64,000 nt of DNA, from assembly GCF_001465875.1 (NCBI RefSeq), contig NZ_LN901324.1, positions 496,001 through 560,000 on the forward strand. The letters run 5' to 3'. This document shows positions 55,934-64,000 of the stretch, in pieces. Under the pieces are notes generated by a model. It had not been told where the DNA came from and made no database searches. It saw only the letters and a list, made by a program, of their open reading frames with translations. A program made the translations under genes and the position numbers. How positions within the stretch are numbered: position 1 is the stretch's first letter; every line of letters begins with the position of its first letter. Source of the stretch: Legionella saoudiensis. Lineage in GTDB: Bacteria; Pseudomonadota; Gammaproteobacteria; Legionellales; Legionellaceae.

Positions 55934-58900
55934 GTGAATAAGATTATTAAAAAAATTTGGATGACCCTTGCCATCCTCATTATTCTTATGGCTGTTTTGT
56001 CCAGCGTGTTTCGTTCGTTAACTCCTTGGGCAAAACAATATAAAGGTGAGGTTGAGCAGCATCTGTCAATCCTTTTAGGCCAACCTGTGACCATTCAAAC
56101 TATGGAAACTGGATGGTATTGGTTTCAACCCGTACTTAAGTTAAAGCAAGTCACATTCGGTGGCGACTCTAAAAAATCATTTCATTTAAATAAATTACTC
56201 GTAGGGATTAATGTTTTTCGCTCAATATGGAACTGGCAGATTCAACCTGGCGTTCTTTATATTGATGATATGCATCTGACCCTAAGAGAAAAAGGGGATC
56301 ATTGGACTATTGATGGTATTAGTACAGATACACTTAATAGTGAGGACATGACTCCTGAAAAGACAAAACAGATCCTGGTTTGGTTATCCCAACAAGAGCG
56401 TTTAATTATTAAACGCGTTTCCATGTATTTTCATTTTAGTGATGGTGGTTTGATTCCCGTTGATGGGCTCAATGTTTCCGTCATGAATAGTGGGGGGCAT
56501 TATAAATTAAAGGGCAGTGCCAGACTGGAACAAACGAATAGCACTGATTTTCAATTACTCGGGGATGGCTATTTTGATCCTGATAATTTTGGTGAAATTG
56601 AAGGAAAGTTTTATTTCTCTGCGCAAAATATTATGCCGGCCCAATGGCAGAGCCTCTTTCCTAATGCGACGGAACATTTAGAGGGTGGAAAAGGGGGCTT
56701 ACAATTATGGATGGATGTGCATAAAGGCTCAGTCGCATCAGTACAGGCACAAGTAAAGTTAGAGCATTTAGCTTGGCGCTTATTAAATAAAGAAAAAAGC
56801 CAGTTAGTACAATCCTTTTTTGCTAACTTGTCTTGGAAACCAGACGATAAGGGATGGCAATTACATGGCGATCACATCCAGTTACGTGTTGGTGGCTTAA
56901 ATTGGCCTGAAAACCAGCTTTTGGTCAAATACAATCATGAACAGCAAACGTATCAGTTTTTTATTAAAAATATCATTATTGAATCATTACTTTCAGATGC
57001 AGTGAATTGGCCTAAGAGCATTCAAGGCGTGTTGCAGATAAAACCTCAAGGTGTTTTGCATGATACTCAAGTTTTAATGCAGCTTGCAGATCCATCTTTC
57101 CAAATCCCGGTAATTCCGCAATTACCGGCTAGCGCGGCTAATGAGCCCGTTAAAATATGGATGCAAAAGAATGAAATAACCTATGTATTAACTCGCTTTG
57201 AACAGTTAGGATGGAATGGAAGTCCGAAAAAGAAAATACCTGAAGTAAGAAACCTTACTGGTGTAGTGAATTGGCAACCAGAAGAGGGACGCTTGGAATT
57301 GGATTCAGAGAACACGCTGCTTGCGATACACGGCTATCCTGCACAAAATTTAACTTTGCTTAATGGGGCTGTCGATTGGAAAGAGTTAAGTGATGGTTTA
57401 CGCATCAGTGTCGATCGTTTCGTATTAAGCAAACCAGAAATTACATTAAGTGCCCAAGGCGCTGTGGATCAGGTAACGCGTGATTCTGTTGGCGCTATCC
57501 GTTTAAATGCTGAGTTTTCAGGTAAAAATTTTGAGCAATGGGCTCCATTTCTTCCTAAAAAACATATGAAAGCCAAATTGTATACTTGGCTCACCCGTGA
57601 CTTGAAGCATATCGCTGAAATTAGTGGAACTGTGAGCTTGAATGGTATGGCTCAAGACTTTCCTTTTGATGAACATAACGGTGAATTTATTATTACAAGC
57701 CACGCAAGTGGTGGTGAGCTTTACATTAATCCCAAATGGAAGATAATTAAAAACATCGAAGGGGATATTCAGTTAACTAATCGTAATTTAAATATTAATA
57801 TTATCAATGCGGATTTCCAGGGGGTTCCTGTTAATCAAATGAATTTACGTATCGATAATATAGGCAATAATAAAGAAAATCTAATTATCACTGGCAGCAT
57901 CAACGCACCTGTACAAAAAATGGTGAATTATGTGATGTCTTCTCCATTAAAAAATAAGTTAGCCCTACTAAAGCAATTAACAATAAAAGGTTTTGCTCAG
58001 TTAAATCTCCATTTACAAGTGCCTTTATATCCTGAAAATGACAAGGTATTAGCAAAAGGCGATTTAACCTTTAAAGATAATGAAATTACCGTAAACTATG
58101 ACTTTGTGAAGTTTTTGTTAAAAGGCGTAACCGGGGAATTATTCTTTACTGATGACGGAGTAAGCGATAGTTCCTTAGTCGCTAACTCATTAGGACAACC
58201 TCTTAATATTAAGATCCAGTCAGTGAAAACACCAAAACCCGCAACCTCAATTGCAGTAGAAGGTACGTGGACCGTTGAGTCCTTAAAAACTCGCCATAAT
58301 GCGCCATTTCTTGCTTTATTAAATGGTTCTTTCCCAGTTAAAGCTATCTTAAAATTAGCAAATAAAGCTTCTGAGGCAGATACAATTAAGTTAACCTCTT
58401 CATTGCAAGGTTTGGCTGTTAATTTGCCGGCGCCTCTGGGGAAAACGCATAAGGATACGCTCCCGTTAGAAGTAAATGTAGATTTAAATCCAGACAAATC
58501 AATACGCCTAAAATCTAATTATGATGCGCGTTTAAGTTCGGATTTATTATTTAAGACGACTAATGGCATCTTCGATCTGGATTCAGGTCAGTTGCGTTTA
58601 GGCAGCGCCAAGGCAATGAGTCAAAAATTACCAGGATTAGCTGTAGTCGGTTCATTAAAAGGTTTTGATCTGGACGAATGGAAGAATGTGTATAACCACT
58701 ATACATCGGCTCAAAATGCCGGCCCTTCGCTATTTAATAAGCTACGAATCATTAATGTTACTTTGGACAAGTTTAACATTTTGAAACAGCAATTTGATGC
58801 ATTAACTGTAAAGGCAAAGCTATTGCCCAATAAGGATTGGTCTTTTAGTCTGAATCAAAAAAATATTGCTGCAGACTTATTGTATCGGGTATCAGCAAAT

Positions 58901-59881
58901 GAATTGAGTGGTCATGTCCAACGTTTACATCTTGAGAAGCTAGATACCAAAGATCTCAAATCAGGCGAGGCTGCAACAAAAATGCATCCAGATCAAATCC
59001 CTAATCTTAATCTGCGAGTTGATAACTTATCCGTGGGCGATGTGCTTATTGGAGATGTAACCTTAAAAAGCCAGTCAACCGCGAAGCGATGGTCATTGAA
59101 TTATTGTCGTATTGATTCTCCTGTATATCAATTTAATATTGAAGGAGCATGGACTCAGACAAAAACAGCAGATCATTCAGCGTTCCATTTAAAGCTTGAG
59201 ATGAATAACTTAGCGAAAAGCCTCGAGCGCTGGGGCGTTAACCCGACAGTTCGAGCAAAAAAAGGATATATTGAATTTAAGGGGGGCTGGAATGATGATT
59301 TAGCTGGTTTTTCCTTAGCGAAAATAAATGGTGATATGTTTTTACAGCTTAAAAATGGCAGAATCACTGATTTAAGTAAATCGACTGAAGGAAAATTAGA
59401 TTTAGGCAAATTACTGAGTATTTTAAGTTTGCAAACAATACCAAGGCGATTGCAACTTGATTTCAGCGATTTAGCGCATCAAGGATACAGTTTTGATATC
59501 TTTCAAGGGAATTTTTCGATTCACAAGGGGAGAATGACAACTCAAGACAGTTATATTGATGGGCCTGTTGCTTATGCAAGTATGAAGGGTGATTTGGATT
59601 TAGTACGACGAACTTATGATATGAATTTGAAAATATCTCCGCACATTACTGCCAGCTTACCTATTGTGGCCACAATTGCAGGCGGCCCTGTTGCTGGAGT
59701 TGCCACTTGGGTTGCAACAAAAATTATTAATCAGGGCATGCAAAAAATCTCTGCGTACAGCTATAAGATTTCTGGTCCATGGAAACAACCAGTAGTGCAA
59801 CAACTAACGATTGTTCGAAAAAAGAATAATTCGATTCAAACAGGGCAAGGGCCCCTGAAAGTCCAACCCAATCTAGATTAA
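55934..59881 (+). CDS. yhdP: YhdP/AsmA-like giant envelope protein
   Basis: A 1315-residue protein with one N-terminal membrane helix (about 10-28) and a long periplasmic region rich in beta strands. It belongs to the YhdP (DUF3971, AsmA-like C-terminal) group, bridge-like proteins proposed to move phospholipid to the outer membrane. Near the C-terminus, TTQDSYIDGPVAYASMKGDLDL-like text and GGPVAGVATWVATKI match the family end. The start is GTG at 55934 with only a weak ribosome site, 11 bases after fliJ. It probably uses the flagellar transcript in part. Confidence 0.9.
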   Translation: MNKIIKKIWMTLAILIILMAVLSSVFRSLTPWAKQYKGEVEQHLSILLGQPVTIQTMETGWYWFQPVLKLKQVTFGGDSKKSFHLNKLLVGINVFRSIWNWQIQPGVLYIDDMHLTLREKGDHWTIDGISTDTLNSEDMTPEKTKQILVWLSQQERLIIKRVSMYFHFSDGGLIPVDGLNVSVMNSGGHYKLKGSARLEQTNSTDFQLLGDGYFDPDNFGEIEGKFYFSAQNIMPAQWQSLFPNATEHLEGGKGGLQLWMDVHKGSVASVQAQVKLEHLAWRLLNKEKSQLVQSFFANLSWKPDDKGWQLHGDHIQLRVGGLNWPENQLLVKYNHEQQTYQFFIKNIIIESLLSDAVNWPKSIQGVLQIKPQGVLHDTQVLMQLADPSFQIPVIPQLPASAANEPVKIWMQKNEITYVLTRFEQLGWNGSPKKKIPEVRNLTGVVNWQPEEGRLELDSENTLLAIHGYPAQNLTLLNGAVDWKELSDGLRISVDRFVLSKPEITLSAQGAVDQVTRDSVGAIRLNAEFSGKNFEQWAPFLPKKHMKAKLYTWLTRDLKHIAEISGTVSLNGMAQDFPFDEHNGEFIITSHASGGELYINPKWKIIKNIEGDIQLTNRNLNINIINADFQGVPVNQMNLRIDNIGNNKENLIITGSINAPVQKMVNYVMSSPLKNKLALLKQLTIKGFAQLNLHLQVPLYPENDKVLAKGDLTFKDNEITVNYDFVKFLLKGVTGELFFTDDGVSDSSLVANSLGQPLNIKIQSVKTPKPATSIAVEGTWTVESLKTRHNAPFLALLNGSFPVKAILKLANKASEADTIKLTSSLQGLAVNLPAPLGKTHKDTLPLEVNVDLNPDKSIRLKSNYDARLSSDLLFKTTNGIFDLDSGQLRLGSAKAMSQKLPGLAVVGSLKGFDLDEWKNVYNHYTSAQNAGPSLFNKLRIINVTLDKFNILKQQFDALTVKAKLLPNKDWSFSLNQKNIAADLLYRVSANELSGHVQRLHLEKLDTKDLKSGEAATKMHPDQIPNLNLRVDNLSVGDVLIGDVTLKSQSTAKRWSLNYCRIDSPVYQFNIEGAWTQTKTADHSAFHLKLEMNNLAKSLERWGVNPTVRAKKGYIEFKGGWNDDLAGFSLAKINGDMFLQLKNGRITDLSKSTEGKLDLGKLLSILSLQTIPRRLQLDFSDLAHQGYSFDIFQGNFSIHKGRMTTQDSYIDGPVAYASMKGDLDLVRRTYDMNLKISPHITASLPIVATIAGGPVAGVATWVATKIINQGMQKISAYSYKISGPWKQPVVQQLTIVRKKNNSIQTGQGPLKVQPNLD

Positions 59882-60183
59882 ATGGCCGTGAGCCTGGTTG
59901 CTTGTAATTAAAGAGATATGGCTCGCCAAGCTAGAAAAAATTTCCTCCGGGCCTTCTTCCGCCTTTGTCTATGGGGTTTGATTCAAATTTCTCCGTGGGT
60001 GAGGGGGAAATAATCCACCATAATATTTTTTATTAAGATAGTAGAATTATCAGCCTCTCCTAGACTAAACTTAGCTATGAAAAGATTAATTTTTCAACAG
60101 GATGTGTATATGTTGCCTACCAAGCTGTAACCTGTAGCAACATTCTTCACAATTTAGGCTACACATAAAAATGAAGGTTTTAA
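59882..60183. other. Gap after yhdP
   Basis: A 302-base gap. It starts with a decayed CCTGGTTGC unit (59892-59900) that has lost its right arm. The rest is AT-rich with no recognisable gene, tRNA or promoter. A 16-codon open frame at 60077 has no support. Confidence 0.6.
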
Positions 60184-60726
60184 ATGATTCACTTTGTTTT
60201 GGGCCGATATTGGAATATTTGTTTACTAAAGGAAAGCCCTGAAAATACACCCTATTCGATTATCCGGGTATTTTTAAGTGCTATTATCTTAGCCGTCATT
60301 ATGGTAATTGAATGGAACTATTCTTATTACAACTCCTCAGGGGACTTGGGGTGGTTGTTAATTATTGCTACTTGTTTACTGTTATCCTATGCAATTTATA
60401 CCTACGCCGTATTATTTTTAAAAGGATTTACTTCAAGATTAGTACAAACACTAACAGCATTATTTTATACTAGTATCATTATTCACATTCTGGTGGCACC
60501 ATTGGTATTTTTTGCCCCGTATTTATCACATATACATATAAAAACCCCAATTCTCTTATTTTTAGGTGTCCTTTATCTATTTATGAGTATTGGATTATCT
60601 GTATGGCAGTTTGTAATTACTGCACATATTTATAAATACGCGTTGAGCATTTCACCGATACAGTCAGTGCTTACCGCTTTTGGTTTAATGGCTGTTAACA
60701 TTTTAACTGTTTCTTCACTACAATGA
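60184..60726 (+). CDS. Five-helix inner-membrane protein of unknown function
   Basis: I do not recognise a firm family. The 180-residue product has five hydrophobic segments (about 27-43, 56-79, 88-110, 122-145 and 158-177). The overall layout, with short loops and Pro in helices, resembles Yip1-type proteins, but the match is weak. AAGG lies before the ATG. Its stop is 8 bases before mpl, so the two may be co-transcribed. Confidence 0.8.
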   Translation: MIHFVLGRYWNICLLKESPENTPYSIIRVFLSAIILAVIMVIEWNYSYYNSSGDLGWLLIIATCLLLSYAIYTYAVLFLKGFTSRLVQTLTALFYTSIIIHILVAPLVFFAPYLSHIHIKTPILLFLGVLYLFMSIGLSVWQFVITAHIYKYALSISPIQSVLTAFGLMAVNILTVSSLQ

Positions 60727-60733
60727 GAGAATT

Positions 60734-62107
60734 ATGCATTTACATATTTTAGGGATAAGTGGGACCTTTATGAGCGCACTCGCGTTACTTGCACGCGATT
60801 CAGGTTATACCGTTACTGGGAGCGATGCCAATTGTTATCCTCCAATCAGTGATTTGTTAACTGCCAAAGGTATTACTTGGACTGAGGGATATGATGATGC
60901 CAGTTTGGCCCTAAAAGCAGATGTAGTTATTGTTGGAAATGCAATTAAACGTGGTATGCCAGTTCTTGAAGCAGTTATTGAGGCTGGAACAAATTATACT
61001 TCCGGTCCACAGTGGTTTGCAGAAAATATTTTATCTAAATACCAGGTTATAGCAGTTGCGGGCACTCATGGAAAAACCACTACAACGTCTATGGTTTCTT
61101 GGATCTTAGATCAGGCAGGATTAAATCCTGGATTTTTAATTGGTGGTGTGTCTTCAGATTTTAAAACCAGTTCGCGACTTGGTAGTGGTAAATGGTTTGT
61201 TATAGAGGCGGATGAATACGACAGTGCCTTTTTTGATAAAAGACCGAAATTTATGCATTATCGCCCACGAATCGCTATTCTAAATAACCTTGAATTTGAT
61301 CATGCAGATATTTATCCTGATTTAGCAGCTATTCAGCAGCAATTTCATTATTTATTGCGTACTATTCCAGCCAATGGCGTCGCCATTAAACCACGTGATG
61401 ATAAGGCATTGAATGAAGTGTTAGCGCGAGGTCGCTTTTCTCGGATTGAGGAACTTGCTTTACATGGAGATGCGGATTGGAGCGCTAAACTCATTGAGGA
61501 AAATGGTAGCTGGTTCAAAGTACTGCATTGTGGTGAAGAGGTTGCGGAAATCAATTGGTCCCTAATAGGTCGTTTTAATGTAGAAAATGCCTTAGCTGCT
61601 CTCGCTGCGAGTGTAAATGCAGGAGTAGACCCTAAAGTGGCGGCAGAAGCTTTGGAACGCTTTACACCAGTAAAACGTCGGTTGGAAGTAAGATCAAATA
61701 AGTATGGAATCACGGTTTATGATGATTTTGCGCATCATCCTACAGCAATTACCCGAACAATTGATGCTTTAAAGCGAAGCAATCGACATCACCGTATTTT
61801 CGCAGTTCTGGAATTTGCTTCCTATACTATGCGCACAGGAGTCCATGCCACTGAAATGGCGCAAGCTTTAGCCCCAGTTCAGGGCGCTTATGTATTAGAA
61901 CCACATGATTTTGATCTTACTGAAACTATTGGTAATTGGACATGCCCTTATCGTATTTGTAAAAATACTGAGGAAATCGTTCAGGAAGTTACTGGTAATG
62001 TGCAAGAGGGGGATGCTATTTTGGTTATGAGTAATCGGGGATTTAATGGTATTCATCAGCAATTAATTAACTCTATTGATGCCCGTTACTCTGGGATTTC
62101 TTGCTAG
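60734..62107 (+). CDS. mpl: Mpl, UDP-MurNAc:L-Ala-gamma-D-Glu-mDAP ligase
   Basis: Recycles murein tripeptide by attaching it to UDP-MurNAc. It has 457 residues and the Mur-ligase fold. The N-terminus is MHLHILGISGTFMSALALLA, as in Mpl. The P-loop is VAGTHGKTTTTSM. YDDFAHHPTAITRTI marks the C-terminal domain. MurC is a relative, but the GISGTFM motif and length favour Mpl. It may link peptidoglycan recycling with the L,D-transpeptidase elsewhere in the window. Confidence 0.94.
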   Translation: MHLHILGISGTFMSALALLARDSGYTVTGSDANCYPPISDLLTAKGITWTEGYDDASLALKADVVIVGNAIKRGMPVLEAVIEAGTNYTSGPQWFAENILSKYQVIAVAGTHGKTTTTSMVSWILDQAGLNPGFLIGGVSSDFKTSSRLGSGKWFVIEADEYDSAFFDKRPKFMHYRPRIAILNNLEFDHADIYPDLAAIQQQFHYLLRTIPANGVAIKPRDDKALNEVLARGRFSRIEELALHGDADWSAKLIEENGSWFKVLHCGEEVAEINWSLIGRFNVENALAALAASVNAGVDPKVAAEALERFTPVKRRLEVRSNKYGITVYDDFAHHPTAITRTIDALKRSNRHHRIFAVLEFASYTMRTGVHATEMAQALAPVQGAYVLEPHDFDLTETIGNWTCPYRICKNTEEIVQEVTGNVQEGDAILVMSNRGFNGIHQQLINSIDARYSGISC

Positions 62108-62115
62108 ATATTAGT

Positions 62116-62160
62116 GCTGTAAAGGTCATTTTATATAATTAAGAGATGACCTTTTGCAGC
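62116..62160. repeat. Hairpin downstream of mpl
   Basis: AAAGGTCAT (62121-62129) pairs with ATGACCTTT (62146-62154), and GCTG/CAGC extend the stem after a bulge. It lies 9 bases past the mpl stop but no T-tract follows, so its role as terminator is doubtful. Confidence 0.5.
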
Positions 62161-62379
62161 TCAATCCCCCATGAAAAAATGCGAATGATTCTTTTTCTGT
62201 TCAACTAGTTGAATTAATAGTTGCAATATTTCAGATTGATTGTTATAAAAAAAGAGTGCCCTTAGAGATTAATGACACGCTGATATTCCTATGCTCTGAA
62301 CAAGTTAGAGGATAGAATATAGCAGGCTAAGAAAAGAAGAAAATCCTTAGGAATTAGGGTATGAGCAAAAGGAGATTGT

Positions 62380-63675
62380 ATGACATTAGAAACTGTAGGG
62401 TATGAATTTCTACGACTTAATATTCAAAATTTAAATAGAGAATATTCTAATTACTTAGCCCGTTATACAATCGAGATGACCGAAGCAGAAAAGAAAGAGG
62501 CATCTGAAGTAACAAATGACCCTCTTTCGATTTTACTTGCTCGAGTGAACAGGCACGTTGTTCAATGTCAGACTGATCGAGCCAGTGGTCGAGATGTATT
62601 TCCTCAATTGACCGATGAGATACGACGCTCGGTGGAAAAGAAACCGGAAGATAGAAAAAGAAATACCCTTTATTTACTAGGCGCATTAATCCATCGCTAC
62701 TTAAGAATCGAAACTGAATATAAAGACTATAACGAGTCTAGATTAAATCTCTATACATGGTTTAGCAGCAAACCTCTTTGGAAGCCTACTCATAGCCGTT
62801 TATATAATGCAATAGTGAGTGCATTGGGGTTGAGCGATGCCAATAAACTCGATGACTATACCATAATTAATGCCTTAGAGGTATTTAAAGAAAATATGGA
62901 GATGGAAATTGAAGTTGAGGTACTCGTAAATAAAGAAAAAAAGTTAGTCAAAAAAAAGCGATATGAAACATATGAGCATTTTAATACGGCCGATCCAAAC
63001 TTTAAGACTAATCTAGAGAAAATGATTTCCGCTCATAAAGAGAGTGGCAAATTGATGGTTCGACAGTTTGGAGCTATTGATTTTCTGCAATCGTTAATGA
63101 AGAAGCTTGATCAGGAAAACCAACCCGTCGAACGAGAGATAAATGAATGGTGTGCGAGTCTGGCTAAGACCCACAAAAACTTTAATTTATTAAACAAAGA
63201 ATTAATTGAGCAGCATCTTAATCAATATTACCAATCAAAACCTGAAAAAAGGAATGAGAAAGAGCATATACAGTACTTGCTTGAGGGGATATTGAGTAAT
63301 GAGAACTTCATCGCAAATAATGATCATACTAAGTTTTTGAAAGAATTAGTTACCTCCAATACGGATCCTAGTCGCAATATTTGCTGTGGTGCATATATTT
63401 TATTGATAAAGCAAGGGAATTTAGATAAAAAACTAGTTACACAAATGACGGATGCTTTTGGTTTTAGTGGGAAACTCACAATCGAAATTCAGATAGCTTG
63501 TCTTAAGGCTTTTAAAGCTTACGCGGATGCGGTTGCAGAGTCTGAAGTGCTTGCTCAGGAAAATGAAGTAAAATTAGATTATAAATTTTTTGGTGCCTCA
63601 AAGACTATGATTAACCAGACAACGCAATTAATCGTCGAGTTAGGTGAGGAAACGGTTCATTCTTTAGTTATGTAG
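62380..63675 (+). CDS. Orphan 431-residue protein, candidate Dot/Icm effector
   Basis: I do not recognise a family. The protein is soluble, strongly charged and predicted mainly helical, without signal peptide or membrane segment. AAGGAGA lies before the ATG. The extreme C-terminus (VELGEETVHSLVM) has Glu at -8, -9 and -12 and Leu at -3, which fits the E-block plus hydrophobic pattern of Dot/Icm signals. A paralogue-like Glu/Lys stretch (about 168-190) gives an unusual charged segment. It is convergent with clpB. Effector status is inference. Confidence 0.7.
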   Translation: MTLETVGYEFLRLNIQNLNREYSNYLARYTIEMTEAEKKEASEVTNDPLSILLARVNRHVVQCQTDRASGRDVFPQLTDEIRRSVEKKPEDRKRNTLYLLGALIHRYLRIETEYKDYNESRLNLYTWFSSKPLWKPTHSRLYNAIVSALGLSDANKLDDYTIINALEVFKENMEMEIEVEVLVNKEKKLVKKKRYETYEHFNTADPNFKTNLEKMISAHKESGKLMVRQFGAIDFLQSLMKKLDQENQPVEREINEWCASLAKTHKNFNLLNKELIEQHLNQYYQSKPEKRNEKEHIQYLLEGILSNENFIANNDHTKFLKELVTSNTDPSRNICCGAYILLIKQGNLDKKLVTQMTDAFGFSGKLTIEIQIACLKAFKAYADAVAESEVLAQENEVKLDYKFFGASKTMINQTTQLIVELGEETVHSLVM

Positions 63676-63698
63676 CTGAAGGCTCAGGAGTTTTAAAC

Positions 63699-63734
63699 GT
63701 ACGTCATCCCAAGCATTCATAAGGGATGACGTAC
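63699..63734. repeat. Perfect 12-bp palindrome between orphan gene and clpB
   Basis: GTACGTCATCCC (63699-63710) and GGGATGACGTAC (63723-63734) are perfect arms with a 12-base loop. It lies between two convergent genes and could act as a terminator, but no T-tract is seen. GGGATGACGT also occurs at 4715-4725. Confidence 0.75.
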
Positions 63735-63741
63735 CACTAAC

Positions 63742-64000
63742 TTAAATCGTAAACTGCATCAAACCATCCTGGTAACTAACCCGTATAGTATCCCCAGACT
63801 TAAACTTCCCTGACAATATTGACTGCGCTAATGGATTTTCAAGTTGCTGTTGAATTGTACGTTTTAAAGGACGGGCCCCATACACCGGATCAAACCCAGC
63901 CTCGGCCAAATGTGCAAGAGCCTCAGCACTAACATCAAGATGCATTTCTTGTTGGCTCAAACGCTTACGTAGGTGCTCAATTTGGATGTCAGCAATTTTA
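63742..64000 (-). CDS. clpB: ClpB disaggregase, C-terminal part (runs off window)
   Basis: Only the last 85 or so codons are in the window, and the reading frame stays open to base 64000. The sequence [12 protein letters not shown], then [24 protein letters not shown], is the AAA2 C-terminal (D2-small) domain of ClpB. ClpB works with DnaK to dissolve aggregates. The end [17 protein letters not shown] matches the normal ClpB terminus. ClpA or ClpC are less likely because of the [20 protein letters not shown] form. Confidence 0.92.
   Translation of the reverse strand, partial: KIADIQIEHLRKRLSQQEMHLDVSAEALAHLAEAGFDPVYGARPLKRTIQQQLENPLAQSILSGKFKSGDTIRVSYQDGLMQFTI

Noticed and set aside
61348-61713. 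121-codon minus-strand frame across mpl
   Set aside because: Shadow of the Mpl coding sequence.
62116-62160. Intrinsic terminator after mpl
   Set aside because: The stem is good but no T-tract follows; kept only as a hairpin.

Overview
The window looks like chromosomal DNA from a Legionella species, probably not L. pneumophila. The DNA is AT-rich. The run htrA-pgeF-rluD-miaB, then an EnhA-type L,D-transpeptidase and fliS-fliD-flaG-flaA ending at accD, matches the Legionella gene order as I remember it. Two orphan proteins also look like Dot/Icm effectors. The species call is inference from gene content and protein style; no rRNA or tRNA gene is present to confirm it.

Layout. 0.1-6.9 kb (minus strand): periplasmic protease HtrA, laccase-domain protein PgeF, rRNA pseudouridine synthase RluD, tRNA methylthiotransferase MiaB, an MFS transporter and an L,D-transpeptidase. 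7.0-11.1 kb (minus): the flagellar filament genes fliS, fliD, flaG and flaA, with a consensus-perfect sigma-28 promoter before flaA. 11.4-15.0 kb (plus): accD, folC, a SPOR protein and cvpA. 15.2-22.0 kb (plus): an accessory group with a membrane GT2 glycosyltransferase, a TPR/outer-membrane-barrel protein, an ATP-grasp enzyme, a histidine phosphatase and a receiver-PIG-L deacetylase fusion; I read it as a possible surface-polysaccharide system. 22.0-28.5 kb (minus): nadD, holA, lptE, leuS, lnt. 28.7-35.1 kb (plus): a saccharopine-dehydrogenase-like protein, an ALDH7-type dehydrogenase, a FadN-like beta-oxidation enzyme and a thiolase, suggesting lysine and fatty-acid catabolism. 35.3-43.2 kb: infA, a small secreted protein, aat, a Popeye-like membrane cNMP-domain protein, trxB, then ftsK-lolA-rarA. 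43.2-47.3 kb: a very AT-rich island with an unrecognised 443-residue protein, a frameshifted AfsA-type hot-dog gene, a small acyl carrier protein and a coiled-coil/membrane protein. 47.6-55.9 kb (plus): fleS, fleR and fliEFGHIJ. 55.9-62.1 kb: a YhdP/AsmA-like giant, a five-helix membrane protein and mpl. 62.4-64.0 kb: an orphan protein with an effector-like C-terminus and the 3' end of clpB.

The intergenic gaps carry several families of short palindromes, including REP-like units built on TAGCCCGTATTA and recurring CCTGGTTGC hairpins used as terminators. The two flagellar blocks are both class II-IV Legionella flagellar genes: FleS/FleR would act with sigma-54 on the basal-body operon, and FliA (sigma-28) on flaA.

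The most interesting items are the 15.2-22.0 kb glycan-like cassette, the frameshift at a C AAA AAG heptamer in the AfsA-like gene, the Popeye-like protein and the candidate effectors.
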